Part shown: one piece after another, positions 33,373-40,499 of the stretch | Numbering within the stretch: position 1 is the stretch's first letter | Layout: the number at the start of each line of letters is the position of its first letter | Source: an uncultured Bacteroidia bacterium | Lineage (GTDB): Bacteria; Bacteroidota; Bacteroidia; Bacteroidales; Prolixibacteraceae | Assembly (NCBI GenBank): GCA_903927965.1 | Contig: CAIYPA010000126.1 | Coordinates: forward strand, 1 to 40,499 | DNA length: 40,499 nt | Reading direction: 5' to 3' | The notes under the pieces: model-generated | The model's database searches: none | What the model saw: the letters and a program-made list of their open reading frames with translations, nothing else | What the model was told of the DNA's origin: nothing | Translations under genes and position numbers: made by a program

Positions 33373-33879
33373 TTATTTCCGGAAAATTAAAAACTGGCTC
33401 AATACGATCAAAACAATAGAAAGTACTGAACTCAAAACAATCCTGATAAGTGTTATCAAGAAATCATTGAATGTAAAAGCCTCTATAAAAAAAAGGAAAA
33501 AATGATGGATAACAACCATAAAAGTGGCATAACCGGCAAACCAGTTAAGTCCCATGTTTTCAACCCTGGGTGCCAAAACCGAATCGAGCATCTCGCGCGG
33601 GGAAATCAACCGAAGCACCCCCGGACGTAAAAAACCAATCATAAGCGATGCTGAAGCGTGGACTCCCGGCGTATTCGTAAAGACATCAATTAAAAGTCCC
33701 AACAGAAAAGATAGAAATAAGAGAAGCGCACGAGGCGTATCAAAAGGCAATAAAAGAATGAACAAAATATAGAAAAATGGAGCTATCATCCTCAATATCA
33801 GAATATTGTTAAAGATGAGCACCTGCAATAATACAGATACGACAAAAATAAGCGAATATTTGAGCAGGTTAATTACCAT
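33373..33879 (-). CDS. mreD: rod shape-determining protein MreD
   Basis: MreD is a small integral membrane protein of the elongasome that partners with MreC. The 168-residue product is almost wholly hydrophobic, with five or six membrane segments. The FLLGLLIDVFTNTPGVHASASLMIGF region (given here in outline: DVFTNTPGVHA) is the conserved MreD patch. It overlaps mreC by 11 bases. Identification rests on position, topology and the GxHA patch, as MreD is poorly conserved. Confidence 0.92.
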   Translation of the reverse strand: MVINLLKYSLIFVVSVLLQVLIFNNILILRMIAPFFYILFILLLPFDTPRALLLFLSFLLGLLIDVFTNTPGVHASASLMIGFLRPGVLRLISPREMLDSVLAPRVENMGLNWFAGYATFMVVIHHFFLFFIEAFTFNDFLITLIRIVLSSVLSIVLIVLSQFLIFRK

Positions 33880-34732
33880 TGTTGTTCAACGATTCCAATT
33901 GTTTAATCTCATTCATTTGTTTGTTCTCGACCAAACCAACGATTACCAATTTTTTAAAATCGGCAGCAAGCATCACTTCAATCTTGTAAAAATTGCTTCC
34001 GGTACCTATCGAAAAATCGGAGATTGTCCCAATGACCATCCCTTCAGGAAAACTGGAAGAATAACCTGTTGTGACAACAGTATCCCCATTTTGCACCGGA
34101 ACATGGTAAGGTATTTCGTTCAACTGTACCCTTCTGTAATCTCTACCATTCCACGAAAGCGACCCGAAGTAGTCGTTGCGCTTAATTTTTGCACTGATTT
34201 TCCATTGGATGTTCAATAAAGAAATAACAGTACTGAAATTTTCGGAAACTTTAAAGACCAGACCCACAACCTGTCCATTGGCGATAACCCCCATATTGGC
34301 TTTAACGCCGTCGTGCCACCCCTTGTTCAGTGTGATGAAATTGTGCTGCTGATTGATCGAATTGTTGACAACCCGCGCCGTTGTGAACCGGTAAACCGCT
34401 TTTAATGATGAATCTTTAGCTATTCGCGGAAGATATATCGAATCGGACGCATGGTAATTGCCAGGGTTTGATTTTAGATAACGCTCCTGCAAAGCGGCAC
34501 GCAAGACGGCATTCTCTTCCGCCATCTTCACGTTCACCTGCTTAAAATCGAAGATTTGCCACAAAGAAGAGAAGGTCTCAAATAAAGTCCCTGAAATAAA
34601 ATTGCTCGAATCAAAGAAGGCCGCCCGCTGATAGTTGTTGTAGGTAACGACCATCGAGAGCGACAGAGCTTCAAGAACTAAGAACAAAAATACAACATGA
34701 TACCGGTATAGGAGCCTGAATAAGTTCTTCAT
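33869..34732 (-). CDS. mreC: rod shape-determining protein MreC
   Basis: MreC is a periplasmic scaffold that joins MreB to PBP2 and RodA. The 287-residue product has one N-terminal membrane helix (YRYHVVFLFLVLEALSLSMVV), a coiled coil around residues 65-90 (VKMAEENAVLRAALQERY) and the MreC beta domains with TARVVNNSINQQHNFITLNKG, GVKANMGVIANGQVVGLV and VVTTGYSSSFPEGMVIG. The ATG at 34732 (MKNLFRLLYRYH) is preferred to a TTG at 34738. It follows mreB by 42 bases. Confidence 0.94.
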   Translation of the reverse strand: MKNLFRLLYRYHVVFLFLVLEALSLSMVVTYNNYQRAAFFDSSNFISGTLFETFSSLWQIFDFKQVNVKMAEENAVLRAALQERYLKSNPGNYHASDSIYLPRIAKDSSLKAVYRFTTARVVNNSINQQHNFITLNKGWHDGVKANMGVIANGQVVGLVFKVSENFSTVISLLNIQWKISAKIKRNDYFGSLSWNGRDYRRVQLNEIPYHVPVQNGDTVVTTGYSSSFPEGMVIGTISDFSIGTGSNFYKIEVMLAADFKKLVIVGLVENKQMNEIKQLESLNNNGN

Positions 34733-34774
34733 AAGCAAATTAGGAAGGGATTTTGCCCTTCCTGTTCCGCAGTA

Positions 34775-35797
34775 TTATCGAAGTAAAAATGAGAATTTAT
34801 CAACGTTCTTGAGTGCAACACCAGTACCGCGTGCAACGGCGCGCAAAGGATCTTCGGCGATATGGAATGGGATGTTGATCTTATCGTAAAGACGTTTGTC
34901 CAATCCACGCAACAAGGCACCACCACCGGCAAGCCAAATACCACGTGTAACGATATCGGCATAAAGTTCAGGTGGTGTCTGCTCCAAAGCACTTAAAATA
35001 GCCGTCTCAATTTTGGAGATCGACTTATCGAGACAGTGGGCAATTTCCTGGTATGAAACTGGGACTTCAATCGGCAACGCCGTCATCTGGTTTGGACCGC
35101 GCACAATGTAGTCACTTGGCGGTTCATCCAGTTCGGATAAGGCAGCACCTACATTGATCTTAATATCTTCAGCGGTACGTTCCCCGATTTTAATGTTGTG
35201 CTGGTGGCGCATGTACTCCATAATATCGGCAGTGAGGTCGTCACCTGCAATACGGATCGATTTATTGGTGACAATGCCACCCAAAGAGATCACCGCAATT
35301 TCTGTTGTTCCACCACCGATGTCAACAACCATATTGCCTTCGGGAGCCTCAACGTCGAGACCAATACCGATTGCTGCGGCCATTGGTTCGTAAATCATGT
35401 AAACATCGCGTCCGCCGGCATGTTCCGAAGAGTCACGTACGGCCCTGATTTCAACCTCTGTCGAACCAGAGGGGATACAGATCACCATTTTTAAGGCTGG
35501 CGAGAAAAACCTTTTCTTTGGGTTGATCATCCTGATCATCCCGCGGATCATCTGTTCGGCAGCGTTAAAGTCTGCAATCACACCGTCCTGCAAAGGACGG
35601 ATCGTTTTCAGATTCGCATGTGTCTTACCCTGCATCTGCCTGGCCTTCTCACCGATAGCTACCAACTTTTCAGTTTTCATATCGATGGTTACTACCGATG
35701 GCTCATCAACGACAACTTTACCATTGTGGATAATGATAGTATTTGCAGTTCCAAGGTCAATGGCTATTTCCTGAGTAAGAAATGTAAATAAACCCAT
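34775..35797 (-). CDS. mreB: rod shape-determining protein MreB
   Basis: MreB is the bacterial actin homologue that guides side-wall synthesis. The 340-residue protein has the actin-fold nucleotide motifs: EIAIDLGTANTII (phosphate 1), VVDIGGGTTEIAVISLGGIV (phosphate 2) and GIWLAGGGALLRGLDKRL (adenosine). The segment YEPMAAAIG is typical. It opens the mre genes 32 bases after purH, so it is probably expressed from the purH promoter as well as any local one. Confidence 0.98.
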   Translation of the reverse strand: MGLFTFLTQEIAIDLGTANTIIIHNGKVVVDEPSVVTIDMKTEKLVAIGEKARQMQGKTHANLKTIRPLQDGVIADFNAAEQMIRGMIRMINPKKRFFSPALKMVICIPSGSTEVEIRAVRDSSEHAGGRDVYMIYEPMAAAIGIGLDVEAPEGNMVVDIGGGTTEIAVISLGGIVTNKSIRIAGDDLTADIMEYMRHQHNIKIGERTAEDIKINVGAALSELDEPPSDYIVRGPNQMTALPIEVPVSYQEIAHCLDKSISKIETAILSALEQTPPELYADIVTRGIWLAGGGALLRGLDKRLYDKINIPFHIAEDPLRAVARGTGVALKNVDKFSFLLR

Positions 35798-35829
35798 ATC
35801 AATATTTTTGTGTGTATTATCCGATTAAA

Positions 35830-37353
35830 TTAATGTTTAAAATGTCTGAAACCTGTAACGACCATCGACATCTGATGACTGTCACAAAATTCGACTGAAA
35901 GCTTGTCCCTAATGGACCCGCCAGGCTGAATTACCGATTTAATCCCTTCATTGTTGGCAATTTCAACACAATCAGGGAAAGGGAAGAATGCATCTGAAGC
36001 CATTACTGCACCATTCAGGTCAAAACCAAAAGATTTTGCCTTTTCAATCGCTTGTTTCAACGCATCGACCCGAGATGTTTGTCCAACACCGCTTGCCAAC
36101 AATTGTTTTCCTTTTGCCAATACAATAGTATTTGATTTCGATTGTTTTACCAAACGATTGGCAAACAATAAATCATCAATTATTTGATTATCGGGAACAA
36201 TTACCGTTACCGGACGAAGGTCATCTGCTGTTTCACGCTTTAAGTCACGATTTTGTAGAACCGTCCCGTTCAGCACGCTCTTGAATTGAAGTTGTGGAAG
36301 ATCACCATTTTTCCGGACCAGGACAATCAGGTTCTTTTTCGATTTCAGCACTTCAAGTGCCTCAACAGTATAATCTGGAGCAATAAATACTTCAAAAAAC
36401 AACTTTATCGCTTCTTCGGCAGTGGCTTTATCCACGGTGCCGTTTGTGACAAATATCCCACCATAGGCCGAAACCGGGTCACCGGCCAAAGCTTGCAGGT
36501 ACGAATCCAGAACAGTTTCACGGGAAGCACATCCGCAGGCGTTGTTGTGCTTAAGGATGGCGAAAGTTGTTTCGTTGAATTCATCGATCAGGTTAACTGC
36601 CGCATCAATATCCAGAAGATTGTTGTAAGAGATCTCCTTTCCCGATAACTGATCGAACATTGCTCCAAAATTTCCAAAGAAAACACCTTGCTGATGTGGG
36701 TTTTCGCCATAACGCAAATGTTTTGCCGATGAAAAACTTTGCCTGAACTCAGAAGGCCATTCTCCGGCAAAATAATTATAAATAGCTGAATCATAATGCG
36801 ATGACGTAGCAAAAGCCTCAAGGGCATACTTTCTGCGCTCTTCGAGGGTTGTGGAACCGTTCCCTGAAGCAAGTAATCCAGACAGTGAAGCATACTGTCC
36901 CTGATTGGAAACAATGACTACATCATTGAAATTCTTGGCGGCCCCCCTGATCAGGGAAATGCCACCGATGTCGATCTTTTCAATAATTTCATCATCCGAA
37001 GCCCCCGAAGCGACTGTTGCTTCAAAAGGATATAAATCAACGATCACAAGGTCAATTTCGGGAATCTCATATTGTTCAAGCTGAGCAAGGTCGCCAGCAA
37101 TTTCGCGACGTGCCAATATTCCCCCAAAGATTTTGGGATGCAATGTTTTTACCCGGCCACCCAATATCGAAGGGTAGGTTGTCAACTCTTCAACAGCCGT
37201 CACAGCAACGTTTAAGCTCTCGATAAAGTCTTTTGTACCACCTGTTGAATAAAATTTAACGCCGAGATTATCAAGTTGAGTAATAATTTCGTCCAATCCA
37301 TCTTTGTGATATACAGAGACTAAGGCCGATTTTATTTTTTTTAATTCGCTCAT
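35830..37353 (-). CDS. purH: bifunctional AICAR transformylase / IMP cyclohydrolase PurH
   Basis: PurH carries out the last two steps of purine synthesis. The 507-residue product has the MGS-like IMP cyclohydrolase domain (about 1-150; VSVYHKDGLDEII, STGGTKDFIESL, GGRVKTLHPKIFGGIL) and the AICAR transformylase domain (about 190-507; AILKHNNACGCAS with the catalytic K-H pair, VSAYGGIF, DAFFPFPDCVEIA, IQPGGSIRD). It is the first gene of the operon that continues into mreBCD-mrdA-rodA, a linkage known in Bacteroidota. Confidence 0.97.
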   Translation of the reverse strand: MSELKKIKSALVSVYHKDGLDEIITQLDNLGVKFYSTGGTKDFIESLNVAVTAVEELTTYPSILGGRVKTLHPKIFGGILARREIAGDLAQLEQYEIPEIDLVIVDLYPFEATVASGASDDEIIEKIDIGGISLIRGAAKNFNDVVIVSNQGQYASLSGLLASGNGSTTLEERRKYALEAFATSSHYDSAIYNYFAGEWPSEFRQSFSSAKHLRYGENPHQQGVFFGNFGAMFDQLSGKEISYNNLLDIDAAVNLIDEFNETTFAILKHNNACGCASRETVLDSYLQALAGDPVSAYGGIFVTNGTVDKATAEEAIKLFFEVFIAPDYTVEALEVLKSKKNLIVLVRKNGDLPQLQFKSVLNGTVLQNRDLKRETADDLRPVTVIVPDNQIIDDLLFANRLVKQSKSNTIVLAKGKQLLASGVGQTSRVDALKQAIEKAKSFGFDLNGAVMASDAFFPFPDCVEIANNEGIKSVIQPGGSIRDKLSVEFCDSHQMSMVVTGFRHFKH

Positions 37354-37377
37354 TATCTATTTCTTAATAATTTGGTG

Positions 37378-37385
37378 CAAAGCTA
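37378..37385 (-). promoter_or_regulatory. Bacteroidota -7 element upstream of purH
   Basis: On the minus strand this reads TAGCTTTG (TAnnTTTG), 24 bases before the purH start, which would give a very short leader. No -33 TTTG is found at the normal spacing. Confidence 0.45.
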
Positions 37386-37508
37386 ATAAAAAACCTTCAT
37401 GTTTTAGGGAGGTTTCTTTAATGGTTTTATCATCTTTTTACAATTTAGTTGCAGGTGAAAGGTGCATTGGAAATAATTCCTACTTTTATAAGGTATTAAT
37501 TTAAGACT

Positions 37509-38759
37509 ATGTTAATCCTCAGACTTATACTCGAAAGTTTCAGATTTGCCTATAAATCATTGGTTGTTAATCAATTAAGGACGTTTCTCTCTTTGCTTGG
37601 AATCACGATCGGGATTTTTTGCATCATCTCTGTTTTCACAATTATCGATTCTCTCGAAAAAACCATCCGCGAAAGCATATCAAAATTAGGGAGCAATGTG
37701 ATTTACATCCAGAAATTTGCCTGGGCTCCACCCGAAGGGGAGACTGAATATCCATGGTGGAAATACCTCAACAGGCCTGTCCCAAAATATTCCGAGACGC
37801 AGGAGATTTTACGCCGGTCGTCTTTGGCGCAATATGTAGTCTATAATTTTGGTTTTAACCGGACGATACAGAACGGCACCAATAAAGCCGAAAATGTGAC
37901 AATCCTTGGATGCTCTGCCGGATTGATCGAAACATGGAGCCTGAAGATTCCTTATGGAAGGCCCATGACTGAAGAAGAGTTCAATTCTGGGTCGAATTTT
38001 GGAATGCTTGGGGCTTCAATAGCGGAACAACTGTTTCCCGGAATATCTGCAGTGGGTAAAACCATAAAGGTCCAGGGATTTTCTGTGTATATCGTTGGGG
38101 TATTTGAAAAGATGGGCGACGATATTTTTGGGACAAGTATGGATAACCGGGTGTTGATCCCGGCGAAATTTGCTGCCCGGATGGTCGATCCGCGGATGGA
38201 CCTTGGACAGAGCATCATTGTGAAAGGAAAAGCCGATATTCCGGCAGCCCGCCTGTCAGAAGAGCTCGAAGGGGTGATGCGGTCAATCAGGAGGTTAAAA
38301 CCGGCAGAGGAAAACGATTTTGCCTTGAATGAGGTAAGCCTGATTTCTGGACAGTTGGACTCCCTTTTCAAAATTATCAACATTGCAGGATGGATCATCG
38401 GTGGGTTTGCCATCCTTGTTGGTGGGTTCGGAATTGCCAACATCATGTTTGTGTCGGTAAAAGAACGCACCAAAATAATCGGCCTCCAGAAAGCCCTGGG
38501 GGCGAAAAAGAGGTTTATCCTGATGGAATTCCTGTTTGAAGCAACCGTCCTTTCATTGATCGGGGGTGCCATCGGATTACTAATTATTTATGGTGGAACT
38601 ATTATAGTCAGCAAGACATTCGATTTCAACCTGGCCTTGTCCATTGGGAATATCATGACCGGCCTGATCATAAGTATCGTCATTGGCCTGATTGCCGGTT
38701 TGGTCCCCGCCCGAACTGCCGCAAGGTTGGATCCGGTAACGGCAATGAATGCGGTGTAA
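37509..38759 (+). CDS. MacB/FtsX-type ABC transporter permease
   Basis: The 416-residue protein has the four-helix layout of MacB/LolC-like permeases: one N-terminal helix (LRTFLSLLGITIGIFCIISVF), a large periplasmic MacB-PCD domain (about 50-280) and three C-terminal helices with the FtsX core (IGGFAILVGGFGIANIMFVSV, then KERTKIIGLQKALGAKKRFI as the coupling helix). Such proteins couple cytoplasmic ATP use to export or extraction at the envelope. No ATPase or membrane-fusion gene lies next to it in this window, so its partners must be encoded elsewhere. The ATG follows an AT-rich stretch, divergent from purH. Confidence 0.93.
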   Translation: MLILRLILESFRFAYKSLVVNQLRTFLSLLGITIGIFCIISVFTIIDSLEKTIRESISKLGSNVIYIQKFAWAPPEGETEYPWWKYLNRPVPKYSETQEILRRSSLAQYVVYNFGFNRTIQNGTNKAENVTILGCSAGLIETWSLKIPYGRPMTEEEFNSGSNFGMLGASIAEQLFPGISAVGKTIKVQGFSVYIVGVFEKMGDDIFGTSMDNRVLIPAKFAARMVDPRMDLGQSIIVKGKADIPAARLSEELEGVMRSIRRLKPAEENDFALNEVSLISGQLDSLFKIINIAGWIIGGFAILVGGFGIANIMFVSVKERTKIIGLQKALGAKKRFILMEFLFEATVLSLIGGAIGLLIIYGGTIIVSKTFDFNLALSIGNIMTGLIISIVIGLIAGLVPARTAARLDPVTAMNAV

Positions 38760-38840
38760 GGAAGACGCAGACAATCAGGAATTTACAAAGTTAATCGATT
38801 TCTGACAAGTATTTTAAACCTTACTAAATACGCTAACACC

Positions 38841-39521
38841 ATGGAAAAGGAGGAAGGCATCTGTACGGTAATTCAATTGTTTGACAAGAAAGGCAATCCA
38901 ATTACAGACAAACTAATTGAAATAGATGATTTTAGATTACTTTGTTGGTGCGATTGCATTGACTTGTTGCCTTTGGGGTCGATCATCGATACAAAAAACT
39001 ATGATATTTGCAATGAAGGCAAAATAGGCACGAATTTTTTGGTCAACAAACAAGATTTGAAAAATATAACTTATAGTGACGTATTTAATGGATGTTGTGG
39101 ACCGTCCGGAGATTTAATGAACGTTTTTGACCTAAACAATCATCCAATTGCCTTCGAATATGGCGATTGTTGGATGAACGCATATATTAGGATACCCAAA
39201 AAGAACGTAATTGCCAAAAGAGAAAAAGGAGAAAAAGCAATTATTTTATTTGCATTGACAGAATATAATAATAAGGAAAAAATTGTCGATAGGGTTGTTG
39301 GCTTCGATTACAATATTGTCAAGCAAAGACTTGATGTGAAGGTCGATGAAAGGTTAGACATAGAGATAAACGACACTGAAATTGAAAAAGAGTTCAAAGA
39401 AAAAATGGAATATATGCCACTTAATCATCTTTCATTGGAGTTAAACGAAGACAACAATAATAACGACTTTTGGCTTTTTACCAAATATGATGAAGAACGG
39501 AGATCGAATTATTCAGAATAA
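38841..39521 (+). CDS. uncharacterised AT-rich protein, Cys-rich N-terminal half
   Basis: I do not recognise this 226-residue protein. It has no signal peptide or membrane segment. The N-terminal half holds five clustered cysteines (LLCWCDCIDLL near 35-44 and NGCCGPSGD near 84-91) plus YGDCW, which could bind metal. The C-terminal half is highly charged, with ERLDIEINDTEIEKEFKEK and a tail NEDNNNNDFWLF. The gene is much more AT-rich than the permease before it (25% GC in one line counted), which suggests acquisition. It is bounded on the right by repeat-rich non-coding DNA. The ATG at 38841 follows an 81-base gap. Confidence 0.7.
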   Translation: MEKEEGICTVIQLFDKKGNPITDKLIEIDDFRLLCWCDCIDLLPLGSIIDTKNYDICNEGKIGTNFLVNKQDLKNITYSDVFNGCCGPSGDLMNVFDLNNHPIAFEYGDCWMNAYIRIPKKNVIAKREKGEKAIILFALTEYNNKEKIVDRVVGFDYNIVKQRLDVKVDERLDIEINDTEIEKEFKEKMEYMPLNHLSLELNEDNNNNDFWLFTKYDEERRSNYSE

Positions 39522-39563
39522 CTTTCAAAACATTATTTTTGGGACTTTGCTTCTGAGAATGGG

Positions 39564-39625
39564 ATTGCTTTGGAGTGCAAATGTCCATCTTTCAAATTTT
39601 GACCTAGTGTCGCACTCCGCGCAAT
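39564..39625. repeat. imperfect inverted repeat with ATTGC/GCAAT ends
   Basis: ATTGC-tttg-GAGTGC (39564-39578) faces GCACTC-cgc-GCAAT (39612-39625), giving two matching stem blocks separated by an internal mismatch. The right arm continues GCAATGACAG, a form common among dispersed bacterial palindromes. It lies 42 bases after the hypothetical gene's stop. Confidence 0.6.
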
Positions 39626-39667
39626 GACAGGTACTGAGGGTGGTGATTCTTGCAATTTTGATAGAAT

Positions 39668-40264
39668 ATTTTGATTTCCGAAACTTTATCCAATTTGGAA
39701 TCCGTTCAAAATCCTTCCACTATCAATTCCCCGAAGGGGATAAATATCAATAGCCCTGGGTAAGCGGTCCCGGACAAAAACCCTGTCAATGCGGAAAAGT
39801 ACCTTGGACTGCGCCACCCAGGGTAAATGACGAAACAGTAAAACCGTCCGCGTTCGAAGGATAATAAATGTGCAAATCTTTCTTCGGACGGAACTGGATG
39901 GCCAAAAACAAAATAGTAGGTACAATCTTTATTAGGACGATCTTCCTCCTGGAATTGTCATTGGTAACCAAACAGATGTAAATTAAATGGTTAGCAGGTT
40001 CATGTTGTTTGGTGAGGCCATCCCATGTTTTTAGCACTGTCCTGGACATGTTTTTGGCACGGTGCTGGTGAGTTTGGGTTTGGGTTTGCCACATTTTACA
40101 TATTTTACCAGCCTTTTGCTTGTGTTTTGCGGCGCATGGAACACTCGTTCTTTAAACAACTTACCGATTGCGCCGCCGATTTGTGGGTTAATTTTTTATT
40201 CTACAATACTTTAACTCCTACGGAGTATTTGATAGTGCAAAAAGTCAATTTTGATTTCCGAAAC
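39668..40264. repeat. non-coding segment bounded by direct repeats
   Basis: From 39522 to 40395 no credible gene is seen. ATTTTGATTTCCGAAAC occurs at 39668-39684 and again at 40248-40264, and weaker similarity continues for about 30 bases past each copy (TTTGG..TC.GTTCA). Between them lie CCCCGAAGGGG (39730-39740), an inverted pair CCCTGGGT (39754-39761) and ACCCAGGG (39816-39823), and ACTCCTACGGAGT (40214-40226). These short palindromes resemble dispersed elements I know from Bacteroidota intergenic DNA. The open frames here lack any family feature. Confidence 0.6.
40025..40070 (+). repeat. 23-bp tandem duplication
   Basis: Two adjoining 23-base units (40025-40047 and 40048-40070), each starting ATGTTTTT and sharing GCAC and CTGG, match at 18 of 23 positions. 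They lie in the repeat-rich non-coding segment. Confidence 0.7.
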
Positions 40265-40355
40265 CTGACCTACTTTGGGGTCAGTTCAGAACACAACTAA
40301 TTCCGATTCTTTGTGTGAGATAAATATGAACGGAATTATAATCACTTAAAATTCT

Positions 40356-40363
40356 TATCTTCG
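40356..40363 (+). promoter_or_regulatory. possible -7 element for the last gene
   Basis: TATCTTCG is one base from TAnnTTTG and lies 33 bases before the ATG at 40396. No -33 element is obvious. Confidence 0.35.
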
Positions 40364-40395
40364 TAGTGAATTCGCCGAATATTAAAACCCCCATT

Positions 40396-40499
40396 ATGAA
40401 ATCCATTGTCCCAATTCTTTTAATTCTATTGATTTCGCTGAATACATTTGGTCAAACCAAAGTAAATCAATCAGATACAAAAAGAATTGATAGAAAAGC
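40396..40499 (+). CDS. N-terminus of an exported protein (cut by the window end)
   Basis: The reading frame from the ATG at 40396 stays open for 34 codons to the window end. It encodes a signal peptide, MKSIVPILLILLISLNTFGQ, with a basic residue, a hydrophobic core and the F-G-Q ending typical of Bacteroidota exported proteins, followed by hydrophilic TKVNQSDTKRIDRK. The mature function cannot be told from this fragment. Confidence 0.7.
   Translation, partial: MKSIVPILLILLISLNTFGQTKVNQSDTKRIDRK

Noticed and set aside
39686-39925. Minus-strand open frame of 79 codons
   Set aside because: It is composed of palindromic repeat DNA and has no family resemblance; such frames are common artefacts of dispersed repeats.
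40040-40075. Sigma-54 (-24/-12) promoter at TTGGCACGGTGCTGG
   Set aside because: The GGCAC half is present but the TTGC half is TGGT, and the match lies inside a tandem duplication.

Overview
The window comes from a member of the Bacteroidota. The evidence is a run of TAnnTTTG (-7) promoter elements with few Shine-Dalgarno sites, the gene order purH-mreB-mreC-mreD-mrdA-rodA, exported proteins whose signal peptides end in G-Q, and interspersed palindromic repeats of a kind I associate with this phylum. The sequence is chromosomal: most genes are housekeeping or envelope genes, interrupted by two defence islands.

Layout. (1) Positions 1-10779 hold a type I CRISPR-Cas locus read on the minus strand. 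Upstream to downstream the order is a first cas6, a second cas6, cas5, cas3, a cas8-like large subunit, cas7, two non-cas genes, cas4, cas1, cas2, an intrinsic terminator, a leader with a Bacteroidota-type promoter, and a 30-bp-repeat array that runs off the left edge. The cas6-cas5-cas3-cas8-cas7-cas4-cas1-cas2 order is that of the Porphyromonas gingivalis (I-PGING) variant of type I-B. (2) Positions 11047-17818, plus strand, hold an AhpD-like protein, a U32 peptidase-family hydroxylase, an AlbA_2-domain protein, a TerC membrane protein, and an alkaline phosphatase translationally coupled to an OmpA-domain protein. GC-rich minisatellite tracts lie between the first three. (3) Positions 17891-25638, minus strand, hold the malic enzyme MaeB and a two-component pair: a 1271-residue receiver/multi-PAS histidine kinase overlapping a sigma-54 activator. 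(4) Positions 25805-30013 hold a YciI-like protein and a large single-chain type IIG restriction-modification enzyme with a palindrome at its promoter. (5) Positions 30102-37353 hold the cell-shape operon purH-mreBCD-mrdA-rodA. (6) Positions 37509-40499, plus strand, hold an orphan MacB/FtsX-type permease, an AT-rich hypothetical gene, about 870 bases of repeat-rich non-coding DNA, and the first codons of an exported protein.

The most interesting point is the CRISPR locus. The block cas6(second)-cas5-cas3-cas8-cas7 is strikingly AT-rich (about 23-40% GC in lines counted by hand). The first cas6 and cas1 sit at about 48-57%, like the neighbouring chromosome. The block ends at a repeat-rich spacer on one side and at a gap between the two cas6 genes on the other. 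This looks like an effector cassette exchanged into an older locus, leaving two Cas6 processing enzymes beside one visible array.
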